Position numbers and translations under genes: made by a program. From Janthinobacterium tructae (lineage in GTDB: Bacteria; Pseudomonadota; Gammaproteobacteria; Burkholderiales; Burkholderiaceae_D), in assembly GCF_006517255.1 (NCBI RefSeq), contig NZ_CP041185.1, positions 3,472,001 to 3,536,000 of the forward strand: 64,000 nucleotides of DNA, written 5' to 3'. Below the pieces are notes generated by a model. That model was not told where the DNA came from. It was given only the letters and a program-made list of their open reading frames with translations, and did no database searches. Numbering within the stretch: position 1 is the first letter of the stretch; every line of letters begins with the position of its first letter. Shown piece after piece: positions 25,517-33,315 of the stretch.

Positions 25517-25966
25517 ATGAAAGCACCAATTATTGCCGTGGCATTGCTCGCCACCCTGGCCGGCTGCGCCGTACAACCGAACTCGGCGAATGTGTACAAC
25601 GCGCGCCAGGCGCAGAATGAACAATCGGTTCGCCTGGGTACGGTTGAATCCGTGCGCCAGGTAACCATCGACAAGGGCGAAACGGGCACGGGCGTGCTGG
25701 CTGGTGCGGCACTGGGCGGCGTGGCCGGTTCCGCAGTCGGCGGCGGCAAGGGCGCCATCGCGGCCAGCATCCTCGGCGCGGTTGCCGGCGGCATGGCCGG
25801 CAAGAGCATCGAAGCGAATGCCTCGAACAAGCCCGGCCTGGAAATCACCGTGCGCCTGGACAATGGCGACATGCGCGCCATCGTGCAGGACGCGGACGAA
25901 CTGTTCCGCCCGGGCGAGCGCGTGCGCCTGCTGTCCGATGGCCGCAAGACCCGCGTCACGCACTGA
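25517..25966 (+). CDS. glycine-zipper lipoprotein, SlyB/Pcp-like
   Basis: Outer-membrane lipoprotein of 149 residues. The signal peptide MKAPIIAVALLATLAGC ends in a lipobox (LAGC, residues about 14-17) and +2 is Ala, consistent with outer-membrane sorting. Residues about 60-105 are a glycine-zipper 2TM domain (GVLAGAALGGVAGSAVGGGKG and ILGAVAGGMAGKSIE). The last part (ITVRLDNGDMRAIVQDADELFRPGERVRLLSDG) is the usual SlyB-type beta domain. ATG 25517 is preceded by AGGGAG. The 23 upstream in-frame codons do not resemble anything. These proteins respond to envelope stress, but no operator is recognised here. Confidence 0.9.
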   Translation: MKAPIIAVALLATLAGCAVQPNSANVYNARQAQNEQSVRLGTVESVRQVTIDKGETGTGVLAGAALGGVAGSAVGGGKGAIAASILGAVAGGMAGKSIEANASNKPGLEITVRLDNGDMRAIVQDADELFRPGERVRLLSDGRKTRVTH

Positions 25967-25987
25967 TCTGCTTGCCGGCACATGCGC

Positions 25988-26104
25988 TCAGCCGAATGCG
26001 CCGGCAGCGAGCAAGGCAGAAGGGTGCAGCCAGATGGCAATCACAGCGGTCACGACGACATACACAAGCACGCTCCAGACTTTGATCTGCAGTGAGGCTG
26101 GCAT
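25988..26104 (-). CDS. very small membrane protein (38 residues)
   Basis: A 38-codon gene encoding MPASLQIKVWSVLVYVVVTA and ending LLAAGAFG. One transmembrane helix (about residues 9-26) is obvious. Support comes from an almost perfect ribosome-binding site, AAGGAGG, six bases before ATG 26104, and from an AT-rich upstream region carrying a 14-bp inverted repeat. No paralogue was seen in the window. Function unknown; small single-helix proteins often modulate larger membrane complexes, but nothing here says which. It is convergent with the glycine-zipper lipoprotein. Confidence 0.65.
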   Translation of the reverse strand: MPASLQIKVWSVLVYVVVTAVIAIWLHPSALLAAGAFG

Positions 26105-26132
26105 GGCGGTCCTCCTTCCAAGATGTAATTCA

Positions 26133-26167
26133 GAAAATATTTACTTAATAATAAAGTAAATATTTTC
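26133..26167. repeat. perfect 14-bp AT-rich inverted repeat
   Basis: Arms GAAAATATTTACTT (26133-26146) and AAGTAAATATTTTC (26154-26167) with a seven-base loop. It lies 29 bases upstream of the 38-residue membrane protein gene. It could be an operator or a hairpin; the sequence is far more AT-rich than its surroundings. Confidence 0.75.
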
Positions 26168-26252
26168 ATAAATTCAACATTTTCCAGAAGCACTGCGCTG
26201 GCTCAATGCCCGGGTGTCTCCTGACCGCTCTGTGAGCAAGCTCGGCCAAGAC

Positions 26253-26281
26253 TCGCCATCCCCGCGCGATGCCCGTATACT
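26253..26281 (+). promoter_or_regulatory. candidate sigma-70 promoter giving a leaderless DMT-transporter transcript
   Basis: TCGCCA (26253-26258), 17-base spacer, TATACT (26276-26281). The -10 ends six bases before ATG 26288, so initiation would fall at or next to the start codon, and no Shine-Dalgarno is visible. Confidence 0.3.
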
Positions 26282-26287
26282 TGCGCG

Positions 26288-27232
26288 ATGTCCTCTCCTC
26301 TCCTGTTCATCATTGCCTGCCTGATCTGGGGCTCCACCTTCTGGGCCATCACCTTGCAGCTGGGCGATGTCGCCCCCGCCGTTTCCGTGGTCTACCGCTT
26401 CGGCCTCGCGTCCGCTACCCTGTTTGCCTGGTGCGCCTTGCGCGGCGACCGCTTGCGCCTGCCCTGGCGCGCGCAAAAATGGATGCTGCTGCAAGGCCTG
26501 GCCTCGTTTGCCCTCAGCTATGTGTGCACCTACAGCTCGGAGCAATACCTGGTCTCGGCCCTCGTCAGCGTGCTGTTTGCGCTGATGGTGTTCTGGACGC
26601 CATTGCTCAACCGCATCGCCTTCGGCACGCCGATTACCTGGAGCACCTGCTGCGCGGCGTTTGTCGCCATCTGCGGCATCGTGCTGCTGTTTTACCAGTC
26701 CATCGGCGCGGCGCTGCACGATATTCTCGGCGGCGGCAAGGGGCACTTCCTGCTCGGTTTCATGCTGGCCCTGGTGGCCACCATTTCCAGCACGGCCGGC
26801 AATGCCCTCGTCATGAAAGTGCGCGAACATTCGGGCAACGTGATGCTGACCATGGCCTGGACCATGCTGTGGGGCACCTTGATGGTGGCCGCCTGGGCCA
26901 TCGCCACGGGCCAGTCATGGCAGTTGCCCGCGCGCCCCAGTTACTGGATGGGATTGGTGTACCTGGCCATTTTCGGCTCGGTGATCGCCTTCAGTGCGTA
27001 TTTCACTTTAATCGCCCGCATCGGCACGCAAAAGACCGTGTACATCGGCGTCGTCACGCCCGTCATTTCCGTGCTGCTGTCGGTGCAATTCGAACATTAC
27101 CGGCCCGCCCCCATCGAATGGGTGGGGATGCTGCTATGCCTGTCCAGCGTAGCCTGGGCCCTGACCTCGGGCGCACGCAAGACAGCTGCCGTCGCCTCCC
27201 TTTCCACCACTCCATCAGCAAAGGCAACATGA
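26288..27232 (+). CDS. EamA/DMT-family transporter
   Basis: Drug/metabolite transporter superfamily protein of 314 residues with ten predicted hydrophobic segments in two EamA repeats (about residues 1-135 and 150-300). The start LLFIIACLIWGSTFWAITLQLG is the typical EamA N-terminus; the second repeat has FLLGFMLALVATISSTAGNAL and VIAFSAYFTLIARIG with VVTPVISVLLS near the end. Such proteins export amino acids, nucleosides or other metabolites; no substrate can be given. The stop overlaps the start of the next gene in ATGA, so it is coupled to a GNAT acetyltransferase. Confidence 0.88.
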   Translation: MSSPLLFIIACLIWGSTFWAITLQLGDVAPAVSVVYRFGLASATLFAWCALRGDRLRLPWRAQKWMLLQGLASFALSYVCTYSSEQYLVSALVSVLFALMVFWTPLLNRIAFGTPITWSTCCAAFVAICGIVLLFYQSIGAALHDILGGGKGHFLLGFMLALVATISSTAGNALVMKVREHSGNVMLTMAWTMLWGTLMVAAWAIATGQSWQLPARPSYWMGLVYLAIFGSVIAFSAYFTLIARIGTQKTVYIGVVTPVISVLLSVQFEHYRPAPIEWVGMLLCLSSVAWALTSGARKTAAVASLSTTPSAKAT

Positions 27233-27735
27233 GCACCTCTTCCTCCCTCGCCATCCGTCCCGCCCAGGAAACCGACGTGGCCGCCATCTTCGGCATGATC
27301 CATGAACTGGCCGTGTTTGAAAAACTTGAACACATGATGATCGCCAAAGAATCCATGCTGCACGACAGCCTGTTCGGCAAGCACCCCGCGTGCGAAGCGC
27401 TGGTCGGCGAGGAGGATGGCGAGGTGGTGACGTTCGCCCTGTTCTTCCATAATTTTTCCACCTTCCTGTGCCGCAAGGGACTGTACCTGGAAGACCTGTA
27501 TGTGAAGCAATCGGTGCGCGGCAAGGGCTATGGCAAGCAGATGCTGGTGGCCCTGGCGCAACTGGCCGTCGAACGCGATTGCGGCCGCTTCGAATGGTCG
27601 GTACTGGACTGGAATGAAAACGCGATCAACTTCTACAAGGGCATGGGCGCGGACGTGATGCCGGACTGGCGCATCTGCCGCGTGGCTGGTGATGCCTTGA
27701 CGCAATTGTCGGCGGGCACTCCGAAAGCGGCCTGA
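27229..27735 (+). CDS. GNAT-family N-acetyltransferase (diamine acetyltransferase-like)
   Basis: Acetyl-CoA-dependent N-acetyltransferase of 168 residues. Acetyl-CoA binding motif A is VKQSVRGKGYGKQMLVALAQLA (quoted in part: RGKGYGK), and the ordering EDLYVKQSVRG, WSVLDWNENAINFYKGMGA is very close to the spermidine/spermine acetyltransferase (SSAT) subgroup. Start ATG 27229 overlaps the transporter stop by four bases, implying joint expression with the DMT exporter; acetylation before or instead of export of a polyamine-like compound is a reasonable guess, not shown. The frame extends upstream only as an out-of-frame shadow of the transporter. Confidence 0.9.
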   Translation: MSTSSSLAIRPAQETDVAAIFGMIHELAVFEKLEHMMIAKESMLHDSLFGKHPACEALVGEEDGEVVTFALFFHNFSTFLCRKGLYLEDLYVKQSVRGKGYGKQMLVALAQLAVERDCGRFEWSVLDWNENAINFYKGMGADVMPDWRICRVAGDALTQLSAGTPKAA

Positions 27736-27736
27736 T

Positions 27737-27855
27737 TGGGGGGGAACTGTAGCGAGCGGATGCGATTTGTGGCCGAGAAGCGGAACTGTACGCAAGTACG
27801 GGGCCGCCGAGGCAGTGAGCCTCGCAGAGCGCAAGGCGCGCCGCGCAGTAAGTTC
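27737..27855 (-). repeat. extragenic hairpin element, copy B
   Basis: Read on the minus strand, this gap matches the element at 52678-52790: both have TACTGCGCG at the beginning, a GTAC-N4-GTAC hairpin followed by AG, then CTCGGCC, ATCG and GCTCGCTAC leading into a pyrimidine-rich end. The hairpin is at 27788-27799 (loop GCAA on the plus strand). It lies between the GNAT stop and a minus-strand terminator. Confidence 0.7.
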
Positions 27856-27856
27856 C

Positions 27857-27890
27857 AAAAAAATCCCCGCGGGCTAGCGGCACCGCGGGG
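27857..27890 (-). terminator. intrinsic terminator, minus strand
   Basis: Perfect 8-bp stem CCCCGCGG / CCGCGGGG (27865-27872 with 27883-27890), ten-base loop, and seven T on the minus strand. The only minus-strand gene it could serve is the small gene at 28043-28180, which supports that gene. The bases 27891-28042 hold nothing else I recognise. Confidence 0.75.
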
Positions 27891-28042
27891 CAGAACCCAT
27901 TGTCAAGTGGGAGGGGGAGAATGCAATCAACGGTTATCAATATAAACGCTACGACTTGCCACCGCGTCGACCTTTACATTTGCTTACCGGGCCTTACATT
28001 TGACTTAAATCCACTAAGCAAGTGTCGCTTGGATGACACTGA

Positions 28043-28180
28043 TTATTTCCGTGGTTCAATCAACGTGCCATGCAAGCCGATATGTTGTTGCGCAACCCCA
28101 TTGCCACCCTGCGCATTTGTATAGATTTGGTACACTGTCAGGCAGGCGATGCAGCCAGCAACCACGGCAAAAATGACCAT
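28043..28180 (-). CDS. very small membrane protein (45 residues)
   Basis: A 45-codon gene starting MVIFAVVAGCIACLTVYQIY and ending GTLIEPRK. The N-terminal 20 residues form a single hydrophobic helix with two cysteines (C10, C13); the rest is polar with a QGGNG turn. Support: AAGGAG seven bases before ATG 28180, and an intrinsic minus-strand terminator about 150 bases downstream. It could also be read as a signal peptide with a short secreted tail. No homologue known to me. The region 28181-28406 upstream shows no gene. Confidence 0.6.
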   Translation of the reverse strand: MVIFAVVAGCIACLTVYQIYTNAQGGNGVAQQHIGLHGTLIEPRK

Positions 28181-28406
28181 GCGACGCTCCTTGAGTTTTT
28201 TGTAGGTATCAGGGAAAACAGAGCCTGCGGCCGATGATGGCCAGGCAGGGAAGATTCAGTGTGGCATCTTCTGCTGGTGGGGCATTGCGCAATATCAAAC
28301 GCGTCAACGTGACGGCGCGCTGGCGTTTGATGCGACGCAAAATGGCGGCAATGCGCTCACACACAATGAACGAATCAATGAACGAATCGCATACGGGAGC
28401 CACATC

Positions 28407-28586
28407 ATGAATGTCTCTGCCAAACCGCTCGTCATGAAAATCTACCGCGCCTACCTGCGTTCCCGCCTGGAACGCTACACGCGCGACTTGCAAGCCATCG
28501 CCGAACAGCGAGAGAACGACTTCCAGGCCGAACGCATCCTGCACCAGGCCGTCGTCTCGGTGCGCTCGAAACTGCACTCGCTGTAA
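28407..28586 (+). CDS. small conserved-looking helical protein (59 residues)
   Basis: A 59-codon gene starting MNVSAKPLVMKIYRAYLRSR. The product is highly charged and helical (RLERYTRDLQAIAEQRENDF), with no signal peptide or cysteine; nothing identifies a function. GGGAG lies about nine bases before ATG 28407. Two tandem 12-base copies of AATGAACGAATC (28365-28388) precede it. It is convergent with the OpuC-type transporter gene, 11 bases apart. Codon use and RBS make it more likely real than not. Confidence 0.6.
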   Translation: MNVSAKPLVMKIYRAYLRSRLERYTRDLQAIAEQRENDFQAERILHQAVVSVRSKLHSL

Positions 28587-28597
28587 GCGTGATGCCG

Positions 28598-30103
28598 TCA
28601 GCGCTGCCGGCCGGCCACGGCCCAGCGCTCCACCAGCTCGAACAAGCCTTGCGTCAGCAGGGCCAGCACGGCGGCGGGAATCGCGCCGGCCAGCAGCATG
28701 TCGTTGTCGTTCAGCGCCAGGCCGATGGTGATGCGTTCACCATAGCCGCCCGCGCCGATGAAGGCGGCGATGGTGGCCGTGCCCACGCTCATCACGGCCG
28801 CCGTTTTCACGCCAGCCAGCATGACGGGCAAGGCCAGCGGCAAGTCCACGTGCAGCAGGCGGTCGCGCCGGTTCAAGCCCAGCGCCAGCGCCGCCATACG
28901 CAAGCCTTGCGGCACCTGCAAGATGCCCGTGCAGGTGTTGCGCACGATGGGCAGCAAGGCATACACGAATAGCGCCACCAGGGCCGGCACGGTGCCGATC
29001 ATGCCCAGCACCGGGATCAAGATCGCCAGCAGGGCCAGCGAGGGCACCGTCTGCAGCACGCCGACGAAGGCCAGCACCGTTTGTCGCAGCGGCGCCGAAA
29101 ACGCCGCCAGCACGCCCAGCGGAATGCCGATCAGGCACGCCAGCGCCACCGACAGCAGCACCAGGGTCAGGTGCTGGCGCGTCAGGGTCCACAAATCGTC
29201 GCCGATGATTTTATCGAGCAGCTTGCTGCGCGCGGCGGCCGGTTTGGCTGACTGCGTGCCGGAGGCCAGCCACTGGCGCGCCACGTCGGAAAAAGTCTTG
29301 CCATCGATTTCCACGGCCGCATTCATGGCGATCATGTCACTTTCGCTGATGCGCCCCTGCAGCCCTTCCAGCGCCAGCCAGGCGGCGGGAAAACGCGGCG
29401 GCACGTCGAGCCGGTACAGGAGCATGGCGTCGTAGCGGGGAAAATACTGCTGCGTGTCGGCCAGCACGCGCAAGCCGTACTGGCGGATCTTCGCATCCGT
29501 CGAATAGATGTCGATCACGTCCACCTGGCGCTGCGCCAGCGCTTCATAGGCGATGCCGTGATCGAGTCCGCGCGGGCGCTGCGGCAAGCCATAGCGCGCG
29601 GCCAGCCCCGGCCAGCCATCGACGCGGCCGATGAATTCATGCGACAGGCCGAATGTCAGGGCCGGGTGCTGCGCCAGCTGTCCCAGGCTCGTGATGGATT
29701 TTTCATCCCCGCGCATGGCCAGCGCATACGTATTGTTAAAGCCCAGCGGCACGGCCACGCCCAGCCCCAGCGCCGCCAGTTCGCGCCGCATCTGTTCCAG
29801 ATCAATGGCTTTGTCGTGCTTGAGGATTTCGCTGGCGATGGTGCCCATGTATTCGGCATACACGTCGATGCTGCCCGCCTGCAGCGCGGCGAGCACGATG
29901 GCCGTATTGCCCAGTCCCTGGCGGTGCTCCGTCCTGACGTACGGCGCGGCGCTCTGCTTGACGATTTCACCGAGAATATACGATTCCGTAAAACGCTTCG
30001 AGCCCACCTTCAGGGTGCCGCCATCCATGGCAAGGGAGGACATGGGCGCGGCGGCGAAGACTAACAAGAACAGCAAGTAAAACGGCAAATAAGCAGCACG
30101 CAC
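28598..30103 (-). CDS. OpuC-type ABC transporter, fused substrate-binding protein and permease
   Basis: Fusion of an OpuAC-type substrate-binding domain with a permease, 501 residues. After a signal/anchor helix (MRAAYLPFYLLFLLVFAAAP), residues about 30-290 form the binding domain (KVGSKRFTESYILGEIV, QAGSIDVYAEYMGTI, NTYALAMRG, VIDIYSTDAKI). Residues 310-500 form a six-helix BPD permease with the EAA-like loop ALALGLNRRDRLLHVDLPLALPVMLAGVK. The family takes up glycine betaine, choline or related compounds. Start is GTG 30103 behind GGAG. No ATPase gene is next to it, and only 21 bases separate it from hutI, so it may be the last gene of the hut operon and import histidine or a related substrate. 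Confidence 0.87.
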   Translation of the reverse strand: MRAAYLPFYLLFLLVFAAAPMSSLAMDGGTLKVGSKRFTESYILGEIVKQSAAPYVRTEHRQGLGNTAIVLAALQAGSIDVYAEYMGTIASEILKHDKAIDLEQMRRELAALGLGVAVPLGFNNTYALAMRGDEKSITSLGQLAQHPALTFGLSHEFIGRVDGWPGLAARYGLPQRPRGLDHGIAYEALAQRQVDVIDIYSTDAKIRQYGLRVLADTQQYFPRYDAMLLYRLDVPPRFPAAWLALEGLQGRISESDMIAMNAAVEIDGKTFSDVARQWLASGTQSAKPAAARSKLLDKIIGDDLWTLTRQHLTLVLLSVALACLIGIPLGVLAAFSAPLRQTVLAFVGVLQTVPSLALLAILIPVLGMIGTVPALVALFVYALLPIVRNTCTGILQVPQGLRMAALALGLNRRDRLLHVDLPLALPVMLAGVKTAAVMSVGTATIAAFIGAGGYGERITIGLALNDNDMLLAGAIPAAVLALLTQGLFELVERWAVAGRQR

Positions 30104-30124
30104 GCGGCGCTCCGGGACGAGTGA

Positions 30125-31351
30125 TCAGTCCGGCAAGCTTACCACCGGCGCGCGCCAGACACCGCCGTGCACCACGCCCGCGCAAGGGTTCAGGCCCAGC
30201 GCATACGCCAGGTCGGCCGGGCGCGCGATGCGCCACAGGGCGAAATCGGCGCGCTTGCCCACTACCAGGCTGCCCGTTTCATGCTGCAGGCCCAGCGCAC
30301 GCGCCGCATGGCAGGTAGCACCGGCCAGCGCTTCCTGCGGCGTCAGGCGCCACAGCGTGCACGCCATATTCATCGCCAGCAGCAAGGACGTCATGGGCGA
30401 GGTGCCCGGATTGCAATCGGTGGAAACGGCCATCGGCACGCCGGCCGCGCGCAAAGCGATGACAGGAGGTTGCCGTACTTCGCGCAAAAAATAATACGCG
30501 CCCGGCAGCAGCACGGCCACCGTGCCATGCTGCGCCATGGCGGCGATGCCCTCTTCCGACAAGAACTCCAGATGGTCGGCCGAAAGGCCGCCGTAACTGG
30601 CCACCAGGGCCGCGCCACCCAGGTCCGACAGCTGCTCCGCATGCAGTTTCACGGGCAGGTTCAAGGCATGCGCCGCCGCGAACACCAATTCGGTTTGCGC
30701 CGGCGTAAAGCCGATGCGCTCGCAGAACGCGTCGACGGCGTCGACCAGGCCATCGCTGGCGAGCCGGGGCAGCATCTGTGCGCACAGCAGCTCGATATAC
30801 GCATCGGCACGCCCCGCATACTCGGGCGGCAGCGCATGCGCGCCGAGGAAGGTGGTGCGCACGGATACGGGCAGCTGTTCGCCTATCCTGCGCGCCACGC
30901 GCAGCATCTTCGCTTCGCTGTCCGTATCCAGGCCATAGCCGGACTTGATCTCCAGGGTGGTCACACCCTCGGCCAGCAGCGCCAGCACGCGGGGCAGGCT
31001 TTGCCGCAGCAACTCGTCGTCGCTGGCCGCGCGCGTGGCGCGCACGGTAGACATGATGCCGCCGCCGGCGCGGCTGATGTCTTCATAGCTGGCGCCATTC
31101 AGGCGCGCCTCGAATTCGTCGCTGCGGTTGCCCGCGTGGACGATATGCGTATGGCAGTCGATCAGGCCGGGCGTCAGCCAGCAGCCCTGGCCATCCTGCA
31201 GCACCGCGCTGCTGGCCGGCAGCTCGTCGCCGGGGCCGAACCAGGCGATGCGGCCATCCTTGACGGCGATGGCCGCGTCCAGCAGCTCGCCATAACCGTG
31301 CTCCATGGTGGCCAGGTGGACGTTGTGGATGACCATATCCCAGTCTTGCAT
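30125..31351 (-). CDS. hutI: imidazolonepropionase HutI
   Basis: Hydrolyses 4-imidazolone-5-propionate to N-formimino-L-glutamate, step 3 of histidine degradation. The 408-residue amidohydrolase shows [17 protein letters not shown] (first metal His pair and the NR that follows), [37 protein letters not shown], and the late [21 protein letters not shown] selected ATG 31351 ([16 protein letters not shown]) because GGGAG lies nine bases upstream; the frame extends three codons to a GTG. It is 12 bases after hutD. Confidence 0.95.
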   Translation of the reverse strand: MQDWDMVIHNVHLATMEHGYGELLDAAIAVKDGRIAWFGPGDELPASSAVLQDGQGCWLTPGLIDCHTHIVHAGNRSDEFEARLNGASYEDISRAGGGIMSTVRATRAASDDELLRQSLPRVLALLAEGVTTLEIKSGYGLDTDSEAKMLRVARRIGEQLPVSVRTTFLGAHALPPEYAGRADAYIELLCAQMLPRLASDGLVDAVDAFCERIGFTPAQTELVFAAAHALNLPVKLHAEQLSDLGGAALVASYGGLSADHLEFLSEEGIAAMAQHGTVAVLLPGAYYFLREVRQPPVIALRAAGVPMAVSTDCNPGTSPMTSLLLAMNMACTLWRLTPQEALAGATCHAARALGLQHETGSLVVGKRADFALWRIARPADLAYALGLNPCAGVVHGGVWRAPVVSLPD

Positions 31352-31363
31352 CGTTTTCACTCC

Positions 31364-31939
31364 CTAGGTAAACAGGTCGACGCATAACACGGCCGTGCGT
31401 TGCAAGGCGTCGAGCCGCCATTCCTGCGCATCGTCAGCGTCCAGCAGCAAGGCGTCGTAGCGGGCCAGCACGAACTGCTGCTCGCCACCGCGCGCCAGCA
31501 CGGCACCCTCGCCGGCGACGAACAGCAAGGTCGCCGCGCTGCGCCGCGCCAGCCTGCCCGGCGCCGTGATTTTTTCCAGCTGGTGGCGGCAGCGGTCGCG
31601 CCGCGTCATCACATTGAAATCCGTCGTCGCCCCCTTGACTTGCGCGGACACGACCGCCTCGCCGGGAAACCACAGCATCGGTTGCGCCGCGCTCAAGGTC
31701 ACCTTGCGCGTGCCATCGAGCGTCAATTGCACGCTGTCGCCATCGAGCAGCATCAGGCTGCGGTCGATGCCGGGAAAGCTGGAAAACGGCCCGCTGGCCG
31801 TGATCGTCGCCAGGCTGATACGCCAGTCGAATTCCATCAGGCTGGCACCCGCTGGCGAAATGGCGATTTCCATCGTGCTGCCGCCGCCGTTTTTCCATGG
31901 CGCGGCACGCAGGCATTCCTGCGGGATGAAGGTCGCCAT
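31364..31939 (-). CDS. hutD: HutD family protein
   Basis: Cupin-like HutD protein, 191 residues, thought to moderate histidine catabolism (proposed to bind formylglutamate and limit pathway flux in Pseudomonas). The family start is visible as CLRAAPWKNGGGSTMEIAI, followed by FDWRISLATITASGPFSSFPGIDR and DFNVMTRRDR. The start ATG 31939 overlaps the hutF stop by one base. A larger open frame upstream is an out-of-frame shadow of hutF. Confidence 0.92.
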   Translation of the reverse strand: MATFIPQECLRAAPWKNGGGSTMEIAISPAGASLMEFDWRISLATITASGPFSSFPGIDRSLMLLDGDSVQLTLDGTRKVTLSAAQPMLWFPGEAVVSAQVKGATTDFNVMTRRDRCRHQLEKITAPGRLARRSAATLLFVAGEGAVLARGGEQQFVLARYDALLLDADDAQEWRLDALQRTAVLCVDLFT

Positions 31940-33315
31940 CAGAGCGCCCTCAGTTGCGCCAGGGTGCGCTTGTAGGCGGTGGCGATGGCGTCCTGCGCCA
32001 CATGGCGCCCATCGCGCACCTGCCACTGGCCACCGCACAGCACATCGCGCACCAAGTTGTCGTTGCCGCAGAAAAGTACGCTGCCCAGCATATTCTCGAT
32101 GGCCACGCCGCACAGGTTCACGTGCACCTCGTCGAGCACCAGCAAGTCGGCGCGGCAGCCCGGCGCCAGGGCACCGAGCTTGCGTCCGGACGCCTGCGCG
32201 CCGCCGCGCAAGGCCGCCTGCCACAGGTAGTCGCCCACATGGCGCTGGTCAGGCGTGGCGGCCACATTGCGCTGCTGGCGCTGCAAACGCTGGCCATATT
32301 CAAGCCAGCGCAATTCCTCGACAGGCGACTGCGATACGTGGCTGTCGCTGCCGACGCCGAAACGCCCGCCGGCGGCGATGAATTCGGCCAGCGGGAACAG
32401 GCCATCGCCCAGGTTCGCCTCCGTCGTCGGGCACAAGCCCGCCACGGCGCCGCTGGCGGCCATCAGCGCCACCTCGTCGGGCTGCACATGCGTGGCATGC
32501 ACCAGGCACCAGCGCGCATCGACATCGACCTGGTCGTACAAGTACTGCACCGGGCGCCGGCCGCTGTAGTCAACACATTGGCGCACTTCGCCCTGCTGCT
32601 CGGCGACGTGGATGTGGATGGGGCGCCCTGCCGGCAGCGCATGCGCCACTGCGCGGATCTGCACCACACTGGCCGCGCGCAGCGAGTGCGGCGCGAATCC
32701 CACCTCCACCTGCCCGCCGCGCTGCGGCGCCAGCGCCTCGACGATGCGCAGTACATCATCCGCATCGGTGCGGAAGCGCCCCTGCTCGGGTTTGAGGGGT
32801 TGTTCGCCGAAGCCCGCATGGCTGTACAGCACGGGCAGCATGGTCATGCCGATGCCGCTGATGCTCGCCGCGGCCAGCACCCGTTCCGCCGTTTCCGCGG
32901 GACGCGCATACAGCGCGCCGGCCGCATCGCGCTGCAGATAATGGAATTCGCACACGGCCGTGTAGCCATGACGCAGGCATTCGGCAAACAGCTGTGCGGC
33001 GATTGCCTCAATCTGCTCCGGCGTGATGTGGCGCGCGAAGCGGTACATCAGGTCGCGCCAGGTCCAGAAACTGTCCGGCCCGTCCCCGGCGACTTCCGTC
33101 ATGCCGCCCAGCGCCCGCTGGAACGCATGCGAATGCAGGTTGACCATGCCGGGCAAGACATATTCGGCCACTTCCACGCCGGCAGGCGCTACGGCATTGT
33201 CCGTCACCGCCATCAAATCGCCGGCCGCGTCCCATTCCAGCAGCACGTCGCGGCGCCAGCCCTGCGGCAGCAGCGCATGGCGCGCGAACAGACAGCCGCT
33301 CAACGCGCCACCCAT
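31939..33315 (-). CDS. hutF: formimidoylglutamate deiminase HutF
   Basis: Amidohydrolase-superfamily enzyme that deaminates N-formimino-L-glutamate to N-formyl-L-glutamate, step 4 of the five-step pathway. The 458-residue protein has MVNLHSHAFQRALGGMTE (first His pair), FWTWRDLMYRFARHI, HIHVAEQQGEV, CLVHATHV and FGVGSDSHVSQSPVEELR. Presence of HutF and HutG, rather than the formiminoglutamase route, fixes the pathway variant. Its start lies within the last 16 bases of hutG; its stop overlaps hutD. Confidence 0.95.
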   Translation of the reverse strand: MGGALSGCLFARHALLPQGWRRDVLLEWDAAGDLMAVTDNAVAPAGVEVAEYVLPGMVNLHSHAFQRALGGMTEVAGDGPDSFWTWRDLMYRFARHITPEQIEAIAAQLFAECLRHGYTAVCEFHYLQRDAAGALYARPAETAERVLAAASISGIGMTMLPVLYSHAGFGEQPLKPEQGRFRTDADDVLRIVEALAPQRGGQVEVGFAPHSLRAASVVQIRAVAHALPAGRPIHIHVAEQQGEVRQCVDYSGRRPVQYLYDQVDVDARWCLVHATHVQPDEVALMAASGAVAGLCPTTEANLGDGLFPLAEFIAAGGRFGVGSDSHVSQSPVEELRWLEYGQRLQRQQRNVAATPDQRHVGDYLWQAALRGGAQASGRKLGALAPGCRADLLVLDEVHVNLCGVAIENMLGSVLFCGNDNLVRDVLCGGQWQVRDGRHVAQDAIATAYKRTLAQLRAL

